DNA from: Apium graveolens
Taxonomy: Eukaryota; Streptophyta; Magnoliopsida; Apiales; Apiaceae
Reading direction: 5' to 3'
NCBI RefSeq assembly: GCF_009905375.1
Contig: NC_133648.1
Span: forward strand, 89,716,631-89,780,630
DNA length: 64,000 bases
Shown in pieces: positions 1 to 12,939 of this stretch (its first letter is position 1; every line of letters starts with the position of its first letter). A program made the position numbers and the translations under genes. The notes below the pieces were generated by a model. It was not told the origin of the DNA, did not search any database, and was given only the letters and a program-made list of their open reading frames with translations.

Positions 1-720
1 AGACACTTGCTTACAATTGCCTATTTTTATGTTGTCTATACCATTAAGCAAATGTATGTTTGATAATTTATGATTTAAAGTAGACATAATATAGCTAGGA
101 AAGAAAATTTCCTTACCTCTTGCAGCTAGGGGCATTGTAAGCCTGGTGGCAAGTTCTTATAGGATGAATAGACCAACATTGAAGTGCCTGTTGTGGGCTA
201 TGGAGAACATCAGCTTTTGCACCACACTAGATATATTGTCATATCTTGTCTTCCTGCAAGTGAAGGCCCTCACTATAGAATCAAACAAGAAGGACCATTC
301 TTTCCTCAGGTTTGTTCTGTTTAGACTTGCTAGATTGATTCTTCCACCATAGTTTATGAAATCCATGAACTCTGCTAGCTCATCTTTTGTTGGCACCTCC
401 ACCAGATTTTCAGTTGGAAGACCCAAGGCTGCATTCACAACCAACTCATTGAACTCAATTTGTTGGCCTCCAATTGAGCAAGTCACCACCATAGACACAG
501 AGTTGTCATTCATAAATGTCCTCACTACAGCAGTTGTCCATAATTCATGCAGAACATCCAGGTACATGATTGGGTTAGCAGTTAAAGCACCTGCAAGATA
601 TGATCCACAGAAAAACTGGACAAACCCTTTGAAAGAATCAGGGGCCTGATTAGCATTAGTAAAAGCGAGGTAGTTAGTTCCATTCTTGGGGATATCAGCT
701 CTAACATTGTTGAGTGCCAT
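1..720 (-). pseudogene. Third (env-like) ORF of element A, 5' part, continues past the window edge
   Basis: The frame starts at ATG 720 (MALNNVRADI) and stays open to a TAA near 157. The same frame continues after that stop to base 1, so it is one broken gene leaving the window. It is homologous to the third ORFs of elements C and B by two shared blocks: RKEWSFLFDS (RKEWSFFFDC in C, RKEWSYLCDV in B) and an R-G-K-x-I block corresponding to RGKNIYYARF in B. These ORFs sit after pol in Sireviruses and are called envelope-like by position; the plant retroelement domain with the RKEWS block has no established biochemical role. No signal peptide or membrane helix is visible here. Confidence 0.75.
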
Positions 721-854
721 TGTTGTTAAGTAAGAAGGAATGGGTAAGAAAATGAAAGAGAAAGAGCTTGAAACGAGAGAGAAATCAGTTTGGATTTAAA
801 AATTAGGTCACTTGGAGATCTCGAAGGCGTAAGGATGTGTATATCGAGATGTCT

Positions 855-866
855 GGGTATTTATAG
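855..866 (-). promoter_or_regulatory. Candidate TATA box for the third ORF of element A
   Basis: On the minus strand the sequence reads ACTATAAATACC, about 140 bases upstream of the ATG at 720. The intervening leader becomes pyrimidine-rich (CTCTCTCG, CTCTTTCTCTTTC) and ends ACAACAATGG, a good plant start context. A TATA box with a similar leader lies before the third ORF of element B. The match is seen in the sequence; promoter activity is inferred. Confidence 0.45.
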
Positions 867-869
867 TAA

Positions 870-1345
870 AAGCTAAATGACTTGTCGAGAACTCAAAATA
901 AACATTCGGAATTTGTTTATCGAGAAGTCATATTAAAGAAAATAAATACATATCGATGTCATATTTCTGAGTCTTATCGAGAACTAGATAAAGATTTATC
1001 GAGATGTCAAATAAATACCCAGTTTGTCCAAAATGGACTGAATTGTTTTAAATTTTTATTTGAATAAATCAAAATAAAATTAGAATGATTTTGTCAAAAG
1101 TATTTTACTAAAATAATTTATTAAATTAAATTATCTCAGTTCTGAGTTATTTTATAAGTCTAAAATTGTACTTGTAGAGAACTCTAAAAGTTGACACTTA
1201 TAGAAAACTCTACAATGACTTATCGATAAGTCATAATGAAGCTTATCGAGAAGTCCCTCGAGAAGTCATAAAATTGACTTATCGAGAACTCACTCGAGAA
1301 GACTTAAAATGACTTGTCGATAAGTCAATTAGACTTATCGAGAAC
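870..1345. repeat. Spacer of element A with repeated GACTTATCGAGAAGTC-type words
   Basis: The untranslated spacer between pol and the third ORF holds at least ten variants of GACTTRTCGAKAASTC, often as imperfect palindromes (GACTTATCGATAAGTC near 1217) and in both orientations. The same word recurs in element A's LTR at 22215-22575 and 24100-24180 and is not conspicuous in elements B-E. From 1345 to 1598 there is only AT-rich spacer. Confidence 0.75.
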
Positions 1346-1598
1346 TCATTACTCTATACTTTTGATTACTTTGATTCTTCCTTAGCTAATTTTACATATT
1401 GAAAATGCAAATCAATATTTAGACAGTTTTCTTAGAATTTGAAAAACTCCAAGCTAAATGAAAAATAAAATGAAAGATAAATATGCAGAGAAATCTGAAA
1501 TATTTATAGTTTATATTTCAGTTAATTTCCAATTAAATCAAATAAATTTCGATTAACTGGAAACTAATTTGCTGCAAAACAATAGTCGAGTTCTTGCC

Positions 1599-3999
1599 TT
1601 AGGATGAAGAATTTAACATTCCAATTTCATATACAAGTCTAGTGAAAGTTGCTTCATCCAAAGGTTTAGTAAAAATATCAGTTAATTGTTTTTCTGTTGG
1701 AACAAAAATGAGCTCAATGGTACCATTTGCAGCATGTTTTCTAATAAAATGGTACGTTACATCAATGTGCTTTGTTCTAGAATGATTAACTGGATTAGCC
1801 ACAATAAATATAGCACTGGTATTGTGACACATAATAGGGATTTTATGTAACACTGGGTCATAATCCATCAGCTGTTCTAATCCAAAGCACTTGAGCACAA
1901 CTTCCAACAGCTATGTATTCAGCCTCAGCTGTGGAAGTTGACACAAATTGTTATTTCTTGCTATACCAGGTTACAAGTCTTTTTCCAAGAAACTGACAGC
2001 TTCCACTAGTGCTCTTTCTTTCAATCCTACATCCAGCAAAATCTGTATCTATGTATCCAACAGCTTCAAAACCAGTTCCCTTAGGATACCATAATCCCAA
2101 GTTTGGAGTCCCCTTCAAGTATCTGACAATCCTCTTCATAGCCATCTGTTAGATATATTTGATAATGTCATGGCTAATATGTTTTATGTTTAGCTTTCAG
2201 ATCTTACTTGAACAGGATAAATCAGTACTTAACTGTTGATCAGTACTTATACTGGAAGTCAGGAATTAAGGATATCAGTACTTATGTTATCATGAGATAA
2301 TCATCAGAAGATAGATATCAGAACTTAAGTGCTGAAGGACGATCAGATAAGGACAGTAGCTGACTAAAGGAAAGAAGATCAAGATAAACATAAGAAGAGA
2401 TATGCATGAAGAAGGAATTCTGTAAAGAATGGAATACTTGGAAGAAAAGATATCTGATTGATATATTTTAGGAAGCAGAATTATATTCCATATCAATTAG
2501 TGATTATCTTGTAACTGTGTAGTATATAAACACAGACATAGGGTTTACACTATAAGTGTTATCATATATTCGAGAAGATTATTCATTGTAACCCTAGCAG
2601 CTCTCGTGATATTTGTTCATCACTGAGAGGTAACAGTTCCATACTGTAACAGAGTTTATTATTTCAATAAAGTTTGTTTTCTGTTACTTATTATATTAAA
2701 GTTCGATTTGATTGTATTATATACTGTATTCACCCCCTCTACAGTGTGTGTGTGACCTAACACCATCAAATGTGATTCCTTTGGATTAGCTTGAAATCTT
2801 GCACACAGACATGTAAAAAATATGATGTCTGGTCTACTTGCAGTTAAGTACAGCAAAGATCCAATCATTCCTCTATATCTTGAAATATCTACACTTTTGC
2901 CTTTTTTTCTTCATCCAACTTTATAGTTATAGACATATGTGTAGATGCAGGTGAACAATCAACCATCCCAAACTTTTTCAATAGATTTTTGACATACTTA
3001 GTGTGGCTGATGAAGATTCCATCACTTCTTTGACTGACTTGAAGTCCAAGAAAGTAACTCAATTCCCCCATCATACTCATTTTATATTCACTTTGCATAA
3101 GCTTAGAGAATCTTTGACAAAACTTTTCATTTGTAGAACCAAAGATAATATCATCCACATAAATCTGAACTAAGATCATATCATTTCCATGCTTCTTGTA
3201 GAAGAGAGTCTTGTCTATTGTTCCTCTAGTGAATCCATGTTTAATCAAAAATTCTAATAGTGTATCATACCAAGCTCTAGGTGCTTATTTTAGTCCATAA
3301 AGAGCCTTGAGTAACTTGTATATAAAATTTGGAAATTCTAGATCTTCAAAGCCGGGTGGCTGTTGAACATAAACTTCTTCTTCCAACTCCCCATTAAGCA
3401 AAGCACTTTCGACATCCACTTGATATACTTTAAAATTTGAATGTGTAACAAATGCAAGAAAAATCCTTATTACTTCAAGTCTTGCAACTGGAGCAAAGGT
3501 TTCATCATAGTCAATTCCTTCCTCCTATGAGTAGCCTTTTACAACCAACCTTGCTTTGTTTTTGGTAACAATTCCATTTTTATCCATTTTGTTCCTGAAC
3601 ATCCACTATGTTCCAATTTTACTCCTGTTCTTTGGTGCAGGAACCAATTTCCAAACTTTGTTCCTTTTAAACTGATTAAGCTCTTCTTGCATAACAGATA
3701 TCCAATCATGATCAAGTAGAGCTTCTTCAATTTTCTTTGGCTCAACTTGTGAAAGAAAACATGCATGAAGGAATTCATTTGCAGTTGCACTCCTAGTCCT
3801 CATTCCAGCATTGGGATCACCAAATAATTGCATCTGCATTGTGACTCCTATCCCATTTCCTTGTATGAGTTTGTTGACTTGTGTTTTCTGCTTCTTCTTC
3901 ATCATCAGCATAATTTTCAGAATTTTCTCCTATTTCTCCCTCTGAGTTTGTGCTATCAAATTTAGGTGTTTGAGATGAGTTTCCATTCTCATGATTCAC
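1599..3999 (-). pseudogene. Element A pol, reverse transcriptase and RNase H part
   Basis: The copia RT and RNase H are read down the minus strand. Landmarks are KNKARLVVKGY and [13 protein letters not shown] near 3490-3550, the catalytic YVDDIIFGS near 3150, FLGLQV near 3040, [11 protein letters not shown] near 2840, [14 protein letters not shown] near 2110, RKSTSGSCQFLG near 2000, and TKHIDVTYHFIRKH with [13 protein letters not shown] at the end. The frame has at least three point nonsense codons (at positions where relatives have Gln or Lys), frameshifts near 3825 and 2890, and more decay around 1907-1950. The solo LTR at 2147-2762 splits the RT/RNase H boundary. It ends with MLNSSS and a stop at 1599. 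It cannot encode an active enzyme. Confidence 0.92.
2147..2762 (+). mobile_element. Solo LTR of the element C family inside element A
   Basis: A 616-base sequence starting TGTTAGATAT and ending GACCTAACA matches the LTRs at 34506 and 59181 along its whole length and in the same + orientation. It is flanked by the perfect 5-base duplication CCATC (2142-2146 and 2763-2767). No internal domain is present, so it is what remains after LTR-LTR recombination of a full insertion. It interrupts element A's RNase H coding region. Confidence 0.96.
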
Positions 4000-5061
4000 T
4001 TATTCAGTATACTTTTCATCAACTCTGTGATTTTTGTTGACTTCAGCTTCATCATCAGAATCACTATCAATGTTAAGATTTTCAAATTTTGGGGCTTCAG
4101 CTTCATTTTCATCAAGGCATTCCCAACCTGGGCACTTGTCATCATCAAATGTAACATCTGTGCTTTCCATAATTTTCTTCAGTTCAATCACATAGACTTT
4201 ATATGCAGTTATCTCCACTGAATATCCCAGAAAAATTGCCTCAAAAACTTTAGAGTAAAATTTTCCCCCATATTCAGAGTTGTCCTTCAAAACATAGCAC
4301 TTGCTTCCAAACACATGAAGATACTTCACAGTAGGATTTCTTTTAGACAGGATTGAGTATGGTGACTTTTCAAGATTCTTGTTAATGAGATATCTGTTTT
4401 GAGTATAGCATGCAATGTTCACAGCTTCTTCCCAAAAACTTGTTGACAATTTTGCATCTTGCAGCATTGTTCTAGCAGCCTCTACTGGTGTTATATTATT
4501 TCTCTCAACCACCTCATTTTGATGAGGTGTTCTAGCAGTTGAGAATTCTTGAATAATGCCCTTGTCTTTGCAAAATTCAGTTAGGGTTGCATTCCTGAAT
4601 TCTGTTCCATTATCACTCCTCAATCTTTTCACACAATTCTGATCTTCAGCCTGCTTCTCAATCTTCATGATGTGCTCAATTATGATGTGTGGAGTCTCAT
4701 CTTTGGAGTGCATAAATTTTACCCATATGTATCTTGAGTAGTCATCCACCATCATAAGTGCATATCTCTTTCTTGAAATTGACAGGTCATTAACTGGTCC
4801 AAATAAGTCCATGTGAATAAGTTGCAAAGGTGCACTTATAGAATTCACAGTTTTACTCTTGTGACTTGATCTTTTCATTTTTCCCTTTTGACAAGCATGA
4901 CAGACTTCATCTTGAGCAAACTCCAGATTAGGCATGTCTTTCACTAACTCCTTTTTGACTAGAGTGTTGATTGCCTTGAAATTCAAGTGAGATAGCTTCT
5001 TGTGCCATAACTTGCTTTGTTCTACAGATGCCTTGGTGTAGAAGAAACAAATTCTATCCAT
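4000..5061 (-). pseudogene. Element A pol, pre-integrase and integrase part
   Basis: A 353-codon minus-strand frame gives the copia integrase. The zinc-binding HHCC region begins [14 protein letters not shown] and contains CHACQKGK. The catalytic DDE set is seen as HMDLFGP (first Asp), [10 protein letters not shown] (second Asp) and the Glu in HQNEVVERNN. C-terminal copia blocks HVFGSKCYVL and FLGYSVE follow. The normal [10 protein letters not shown] is HQNEVVERNN here. Element D is inserted at 5062; across D the frame continues from 18864 on the same strand. A frameshift near 3825 separates it from RT. The acidic tail at 4000-4140 is the normal variable integrase-RT linker. Confidence 0.92.
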
Positions 5062-5067
5062 ATTTAC

Positions 5068-7139
5068 TGTAATAACCCCAATTTTTGGAAATTTTTGAAA
5101 CCCTTATGAATAGTGTTTTTACTGAATGAGAAAACTGTTCATGCCACGCTATGTAGGGGTTCTGTTATTGATCTTATGGGATATTATTAGTACTCTATGA
5201 AGTATATAAGTGTATGTAAAGATCGTCAGAATCCAATTCCGAACACTTTGGTTTTTCCCGGAAATCCACAAGATACGGAGAGATTTGAGTATAAGGTAAC
5301 AGGATAAAAAGGATTTAAATTAAAGGATTATAATAGAGGATCATAAAAAGGAATATAATGTATTGAGAAAGGTTAAGGGAACCTAAGTAATAAGATCCCG
5401 GGTATGATCCTTCAAACGAGAAACGAGAACGAAAGTTAAGCGAACCGTATAACAGATCAGCGGTCATTAGGCAAACAATTAGAAGCTAATCAAAGGGATT
5501 AGTGGGGGATGATGTCATCCAACCAATAGAAAGAGGACAAAGGAGGGGGATGACATCACAAAGTGATGCAAGCATGACATAAGAGGGAAGGAAATGTGGT
5601 GGAATATTAGCCACACAAAATCAAGGGTAAATGGGTAATTGACCTAAAACAAAACAAAAACAACCAACCAAAAATCAAATCAAAGCAAAACCACAAAAAT
5701 CTCTCTTTCTTCCTCATCTTGCTCTCGGCCTTTTCAAGAAAAACAAGGAGGAGTTTTCAAAAAACTCAAGCTACACACCTTCAAAAATTATAAGGTTTGT
5801 TTCTTTAGCTTCCATAATTCATAACTTAGTTATGCTATAAGTTTGGATCCAAGAATCCAAGGTTTACCTAGTTAATCAATTCCTAAAAGTTTAGGGTGAA
5901 TAGTAACTTTCAAGAACAAATTTTTGATTCTTGATTTTATTTGTAAGGACAAGGTAGCTTAGGCATAGATCAAGGCTTCCATGGGCTTTCCAAGGATCTT
6001 TCATTGATTAAAAGCTTCAAGAAGGTATAAAACTTCAAACCCTAGCTTTACTTTTGAGTATTAGGAATGGTTTTGATTGTTATAATTCATGAGGAGCATG
6101 ATCCTTGTATACTTAGAGTGTGGTTGGATTTGTAATGAGTTTGAAGTTGTAAATCTTGATTATTGGTTAATGAACTTAAGTATAGCTTTTAGTTCATGTT
6201 TGAGGGTGGTATAAAGTTCATAATATTGAGTTTTGGGGCTGTTAGGATGTGATATGGATGGACTTTGATTGTATGAAGGGATTGGGGTTGTTTGGTGATG
6301 GAATTGAATGGTATAAAATGGGGAAATCGCGTAAACATAGCCGTCGTAATGCCCGATTTACCGTAGACTGTTTTTGTTCTTAAGATCAGAACCCTTGAAC
6401 TCACTGCTAGGTTTTGACCATTGCCATGATTAGATAGTTCATGTTACGAGCTTCGTTTTGATATGTAGTTCTTCGATTCCGATGCACGGTTTAGGAGAAA
6501 CGACCGTTTCAAGTAACGGCGTTTCACGAACGAAACTTTTTCCCTCGCCTTACTTTGGAATGTAGGTTAAAGACCAAAAAGGGTTAATTAATGTATGAAA
6601 CATTTATGGTAAGTGTGTTAGGCAGTTGGTAAGTCATTCGCGAAGGAATCGCTTTAAAACTCGTAAAGGTTAAATTATTAAAATGGTGGAGCCGAGGGTA
6701 CCCGAGTGACTTAAGCGAATCAGTGAGCGCAAACGAGCGTTAGAGTCTAAGTTAGTTAAAGTATAGATTTACAAGTGACTTTGGTTTAATTCCAACTTAC
6801 TTGTTGCTTATAGGTTACCAGACTCGTCCCGAGCCATTCGTAACCCCCAGTCGCTCAGGCAAGTTTTCTACCCGTTATACTGTTGCTGTGATGTAAATAT
6901 ATGTATATGCATTATCTTGTGATATTACATGATTGTTATTAGCAAATTTTGCGATATATTGGAGCATGCTAATATGGTATATATGCATGTCTGTTTCGTA
7001 ATCTGGTTATCTATCTGTTGATTTCAATGCTTATAGTTGCATAATACCTATGCTAGAAATAAGCAAGTAGTTGCGTATACCCTTAGTATAGGGGATAAAA
7101 GGTGAACATATTTCTAAACCGGGAGTCGATGTTCCCGAG

Positions 7140-7177
<38 letters not shown>

Positions 7178-9174
7178 ATATAGTTTTTAAAACTATGGAT
7201 CGAATAAGGTTTATTCGATACCTTTATTCTATTATTTGAATATTATTTGAATATTCATTCGAGGACTTATGACTCAGTTTATTATTTATTGAATATTATT
7301 TGAATATTCATTCGAGGGCTTATGACTCAGTTTATTTTATTATTTGAATATTATTTGAATATTCATTCGAGGGCTTATGACTCCTTTTATATTATTTATT
7401 GAATATTATTTGAATATTCATTCGAGGGTTTATGACTCAGTTTATATTATTTATTGAATATTATTTGAATATTCATTTGAGGATCTATGACTCCGATTAT
7501 TTGCTGAGATATATTCTTTATTTTATTAAAGAATAATGTTCAATAATCAAACTTATTTTCGATTATTCAAATAAAGATTATTCTTTATGGGAATATTACT
7601 TAAATAATAATATTCAGTCATTTTCTAAATATTCTGGGGACTGATTTACTTCATTAAATCAGCCTTACTCCAAACACTCTTTAAAGTGTTTTCGAGTCTT
7701 CAAAATGATTTTTTTAAAAGTTAGAGCGGATCCCAAAACTCATTTTTATATTTAAGATCTCCCTTTTAAAGGGGATTTAAATACTCGTTCAAAACCTGGG
7801 GAATCCGGCTATGTGGTGTATTTTATATTCGCAACAAGGTTGCAGTTTTGGTAAATGAATTGATTACTTACCCAACGTTCGGGAAGTAAGTCCATCTATT
7901 GAGTCGGCATAAGCAACATGGGCGCAGTGGGCGTCCATGATAGTGTAAGTGGCTCAGTGGGAGTCCATCAAATGCATAAGTGGCTGAGTGGCAGTCCAGC
8001 ATAAGGTCTTAATTATGACCAGGGTGATGACCAGTGGGGAATTCGTCCATCTACTAGTAGAAAAGGTTACTTATGGGTATCTTTGCCTGATCAGCAAGAT
8101 ATCTGGTTTATGCCAAAGGTTTTCTTTTCCTTCCAAATTCATTGGATATTGCAACTCTGTTCATACTTTACATAACAGAGGTTCCAGGAAATGTTTTAGA
8201 GATATATATATGTGGATATATATATATCAGGACTAAATAAAGTATCTCATAACTTTTTCATTCAATAATATTTCAAAGATTGAATCTATTCAAGTCTTAT
8301 CTTGTGGTCTCATCAGTGGGATGAACTTTTGAAACTGGTTATACCTTGAACGGTGGTAGTTCAAGTAGTATTGGGAAAGATATAAGTATATTGGGGTATT
8401 TGGTAACCTCATCTTTTAAACTTATATCTAATTAATAATTGTCTTATGAATGACAAAGATTTTCAGAAAAACGTTGAGACAAGGTTAGATATATGAGATC
8501 ACCTTGCAACGATATTTTTTATACAGTTATACACTGGGACTTTGTGTATATTACGCATGGAAGAGGACTTCCAATATTTTGAAAAGTATATAGGTATATA
8601 TACTGAATATTTTGCGACTTCATCGCATTAAGATATCAAACTTGGTTCATTTCTTTTGACCAAGACTTTCATGAGTATTATGAGTAGGCTCATATATTGT
8701 AAATCATTATACATATTATTTTGGTGGGCTTGCTGCTCACCCTTGCTTTATTTCTTCATCACACAACAACAGTTAGGAAAGATGGCCAGACTCCAGCAGA
8801 CCCAGCGCAAGCGCGTGGGAAGCGTCCCGCGTCTTCCCGTTGATGTTGTCGCTGCTATAGCTGCAGAGGTAGATCTATTGTAGATCAGACCATCTACTTT
8901 TGAGAATCAATTATGTATAATTATAACTTGTGGCAGATAATGGCAATTAACTGTAAATTTATCAAGTAATCATTTTGGGTTGTAATAACTTTTAAATTGT
9001 GGATTCAAAGACTTGTACTTATTTAAATTTCATCTCTGAGACTATAACGGGTTGTGGTGTGTGTTAGTGTGGGGTCACAGCATAAGGTTATTATTATTAA
9101 TTAAGTGAAGTGATATTGTGGAAAGAAAGACCGTGACGACCCGGATCCTCGACCCCGGATCTGGGGGTGTTACA
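5068..9174 (+). repeat. Element D 5' LTR (4107 bp)
   Basis: It is nearly identical to 14758-18858. It contains a TA microsatellite at about 7140-7174, a five-copy minisatellite at 7226-7495, and three short repeats of the type AGTGGCTCAGTGGGAGTCC around 7925-8000. Open frames of 60-85 codons inside the LTR recur in both copies only because the LTRs are identical; none resembles a known protein. Confidence 0.96.
7226..7495. repeat. Minisatellite in the D 5' LTR
   Basis: About five tandem units of roughly 45-55 bases, each built from GAATATTATTTGAATATTCA followed by TTCGAGGGCTTATGACTC. The GAATATTATTTGAATATTC core is itself an imperfect inverted repeat. The matching array in the 3' LTR is at 16908-17180. 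Confidence 0.9.
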
Positions 9175-9178
9175 GAAA

Positions 9179-9190
9179 TGGTATCAGAGC
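9179..9190 (+). other. Element D primer-binding site
   Basis: TGGTATCAGAGC begins four bases after the 5' LTR. It is the complement of the 3' end of plant initiator tRNA-Met, the usual primer for chromoviruses and copia elements. Confidence 0.93.
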
Positions 9191-9619
9191 TAAGCGTTAT
9201 AAACCTCAGAGATGATGGGACGTTAAGATAATAAGTTCACTAAGATAATAAGAACTCTTGCCAAGTTCATAGTCGGGCTACCTAACGTAGTACTGACAGT
9301 TAAAACCCTTATGGGAACCCTTATAAATATCGTGATAGGAGCATAGTTCGTTATCGTATATGGTAGCGGGACTCCGAACCCTGAGGTTGAGAAGCAACAT
9401 CGCGATGATATTTTATTACTAATTGGAGATCGGATTGTGGATCCGATAGAGTGTCCTAATGCAGGACCGGATGATGTTGATATTGAGGATATAGTGGTTG
9501 AGGAGGTTGTCCTAGAAGGGATAGTTGTTGAGGAGGATCCCAAGGAGGATCCTGACAAGATTGGATAAAGGACCACTGATGAATTGATGACCATGGTTAG
9601 GTCGACTACCAGAGGTAGG

Positions 9620-10480
9620 ATTGGTCGGTCACTACCGGAGGTTCGTTCAAGTTGTAAAGATAGTAGCCCCTTTAACGCGGCTTACTCGTAAGACTGAGAA
9701 GTTTGAATGGACAGAGAAATGCGAGAACAGCTGTTAAGAACTGAAGTAAAGGTTGGTGACGGCCCCTATGTTGGCGTTGCCGGATGGAAAAGGAGATTTT
9801 GTGATTTGGAAGACACGCTTCGCATAAGGAATTAGGGTGCTTCTTATACAGCACAGCAAGATAATCGCGTACATGTCAAGACAATTAAGGTAATATAAAA
9901 TTCGATATCCCCGCCCATGAGCTTAGGCTCGTTGCAATAGTTTTACCCTAAAGATTGGAGGCACTACTTGTATGGAGAGAAGTGCGAGAATTACCTAAGC
10001 CATAAGTGCTCTAGTACATTTTCACGTAGAAAGAGCTCAACATATGCCAGAAGAGGCAGTTAGAGCTAACCAAGAATAATGATTGGGAGATTCTTTATCA
10101 TTCGGGGAAAGCCAATATGGTGGCTGATGCCCTTAGTAAAAAGGAGAGACTCAAGATGATAATGCCTTTTGGAGAGTTTATAAGAGATTTTGAGAAAATG
10201 GAAATAGAAGTGAAGGTAACCGGAGCTGGTACCGAAAAGCTGTTTGAGATTGCAATACAGCCCGAATTATTGGAAAAGATCATATTGTGCCAGAAAAAGT
10301 TATGAATGAAGGCAGAGAGCCAACAATTAGATAAAAGATTAATATCGAGAAAGATGATAAGGGAATAATGAGGTATTCCTATAGAATTTGGGTTCCGAAA
10401 GTTCAAGAGTGTAAGGATGAGAACTTATATGAGAGCCATAGTTTGAGGAATAAGATTTAGGGCAAACCCTGAATGTGATA
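9620..10480 (+). pseudogene. Element D pol fragment 1 (RT end, RNase H, integrase zinc region)
   Basis: In shifting frames this reads as the chromovirus RT thumb (GHYRRFVQ, APLTRLTRKTEKFEWTEKCE near 9625-9760), RNase H (WRHYLYGEKCE near 9960, then MVADALSKKERLKM near 10117), and the start of integrase (FEIAIQPELLEKI near 10245 and YSYRIWVPKVQE near 10380). Many stops and indels rule out function. It lies upstream of gag remnants, the reverse of the normal gag-pol order, so the interior has been rearranged. Confidence 0.8.
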
Positions 10481-10689
10481 GTCAGGGAGGTTGCCATCAA
10501 GAAAGAAAGAACCCATAATATAATAGAGTGGAAAACAAGGTTTTTAATGTATAAGATAACCCCGATTATGGGAGAAGGTTGAAACATTTCATACTAAGGA
10601 AACAGAAAGTCGAGTAAGGAAAGGAGACCCGAGATGGTACTCCTATACGATAATTTATAGACCAGTCTAGACAGAACTTAGACTATTAT

Positions 10690-11000
10690 CCCCAACCACC
10701 ACCTTGAGGAAATAATGCGGTGAGAAATTCTTTCAAGACGTTTAAGTTGCTAAGCTCTCAGAGTTCCATGGAACAAGCTGACCCAGCCAAGGCAAGAGCC
10801 TGGCTAAAGGAAATAGAGGAATCATTTGAGATTCTAAATGATTGATGAACCACAAAAGACTGTTTTTGTCACTTACCCTCCTAAGAGAGAGACCACCTGC
10901 TGGTGAAAGACCAAGAAAGGTACGGAGCCAGAGGTTATGATAAACTGATTTAAGTTCAGTCAATTGTTTTCAGGAAAGTACTTCCCAAGGTTATGGAGAT
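10690..11000 (+). pseudogene. Element D gag fragment
   Basis: The stretch reads as a gypsy gag core: ADPAKARAWLKEIEESFEIL near 10770-10840, then, after indels, WFKFSQLFSGKYFPR near 10950-10990. The pattern matches the capsid region of Tekay-type gag (ADP...AWLKEIEKIFE ... KYFPR). There is no continuous frame. From 11000 to 12000 I see only weak gag/protease-like debris and nothing I can assign with confidence. Confidence 0.65.
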
Positions 11001-11999
11001 AGTGTAAAAGCTTTAGAGCCAGAACAAAGGCAGACGAGTATGATGAATTATGAATCTAAGTTGTAAAAGTTGTCAAGATTCGTTCTAAGGACACGAATCC
11101 AGAATGACGGGATGTTTGAAATCAATGCTTATGTTGTGTTGGTTCATGAAATAATGATAAGAGAAAGGGAAATAAAAAGGAACTGAAGTGGAAAGGGATA
11201 TAAAGGCAAAAGAGTTTGAGGTATGATAAGGGAGTCGGGTATGAGGAAACCCTAAAGACTCATAGCAATAGAAATAGAAAAGTATGTAATCGTCAGGATG
11301 ATGATGACCCACCATGAGTTAAAATTGATGGTTGAAGGCATAAGAGATACATATATTGTATCCCCTGTAAGTTAGGAAGATTCGAGGAAACCTTGAGATA
11401 ATTCGAAGGATAAATAATGAGACGCGGATAGACTGAGGACACAAGGAAGTAAGAAATTAGGAAAATTGGATGAAGGAAGTGACCTTCAAGAATGTGAAGT
11501 GTAAGACCGGTGGCATGATACCCAGGAAGGGAGACGCCAGGTATGAAAGATATACCAACATTGAGGTGACTGTTGAGATAAACAACAAAAGTAACTAAGG
11601 AATTATTAAGAAGAAGTTCACGTTGAACACGACCAATATCTTCCAGAACATCCTTGTTATCGTTACCAAATTAGGCAAGGCAAGTGGATAACCATTTTTA
11701 TCTTTTGGAGGCCATGTGGATTGACCTTAACTTGAATAAGGATGCTATTGTGAAATTCGGTATAGACTATCGAGGTGGAACTGATTGAATAAGATACCCT
11801 TATCAGGGATATATGACTTTATTTATCCATGGAAGGATGCTTGTACTTTTTTTAAAGGTGGAATTAAGGATAGAACATTGGTAACTTAAAACGAATCCTA
11901 GGGGAATGTATAAAGGTTGGCATTTCACCCTTGATAGGGATAGTATGAGTTTTGACAGTATGAATTGGAAAGCATTAAGGTAATAATAACCTTTAAGGA

Positions 12000-12545
12000 T
12001 CAGTGGAGAAATTTTTCAGAAGTATATAGACAATGGTTCTAGTATCAGTAAATGGTATTTTGATATGCCCTGTATATAGGGAATATAGGAGGAACGATTG
12101 AAGGATAACCTTAGAGGTTTTACAAGGAGAAAGGAAATATTCGAAATTCTCAAGAATAAAAATGTTGATAAAGGAAATATGACATAATTATAATGATGCC
12201 AAGTGGGGCACGTGTTAAACCATGAGAAAGTATGGATCGAACCAGTAAAGGTCGAAATTATTCAGGGCAATTAGGACCTAAGACAAAGGATGTTCTAATT
12301 ATGATTGAGAGTCAGTCATGACAGTGATTAACCTCTAAAGACTGAGGGGATAACTTATGGAAAAATGGTGATTTTTTTTTTACTCATCAGATATTAAAGA
12401 AAAGTATTTTCACATAAGCTGTGATTGAAATAAGGTAGAAAATTTATTTGGAGGTGGTTAAAATGACATTGACTGTAAGGAACTATTACTATCAGGAAAG
12501 GCCAAAGAGGTGGCCGACACTTTAACGGTAAAAGGAAAAAATTAT
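12000..12545 (+). pseudogene. Element D pol fragment 2 (RT and RNase H remnants)
   Basis: RT remnants read RITLEVLQGERKYSKFSR near 12090-12150, then a GHVLNHEKVWIEPVKVE block near 12200-12260 (family pattern GHVVS..G..VDPAKVE). A second RNase H terminus, VADTLTVKGK, lies at about 12510. Fragment 1 already contains RT-RNase H ends, so these domains are present twice. All are broken by stops and indels. Confidence 0.65.
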
Positions 12546-12939
12546 AGGCGCGTGTGCCAAAAGAATACAGTGATGATGGTTAAAAATGTGAAGGTTGAAT
12601 TATGGTTTGGAAGATTGACATTCCTTCTGATGACTGTGCAATACCCAACCGTAATAGTAGTTGGTAAAGGTTTAAATTGTGTAATCGCCATGAACGGGCT
12701 ATCTATCTTAGAAGGTCCTATCTTGAGATAAGCCAGGACCATGTTTCAAAAAGGACCAAACAAACCTTTGAGTTAAGTCTTCCATTGAAGGCATATGATT
12801 AAGAATGGCATTAACCTGCTATCGGTGCTTTGATTGAAACTCTTCTGCAATTTTATATGCTTCATGTCATGTATGTATGTCAGGATCAGGAGTGTTCTTC
12901 ATGAATCATGAATGGTGATTATGTTACCTCCTTAGAAGA

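Noticed and set aside
7226..7495. CRISPR-like regularly spaced repeats
   Set aside because: The repeats are contiguous minisatellite units without unique spacers, inside a plant LTR.
6189..8883. Open frames of 60-85 codons in the D LTR, repeated at 15879-18567
   Set aside because: They recur only because the two LTRs are nearly identical; no motif, no start context and no similarity to known proteins.
9179..9190. tRNA-like sequence TGGTATCAGAGC, seen several times
   Set aside because: Each lies immediately after an LTR and is only the primer-binding complement of a tRNA 3' end; no tRNA gene fold surrounds it.
9223..9594. 123-codon Ser/Thr-rich minus-strand frame in element D
   Set aside because: It lies opposite the decayed plus-strand interior and has low-complexity composition; the chromovirus similarity nearby is on the plus strand.
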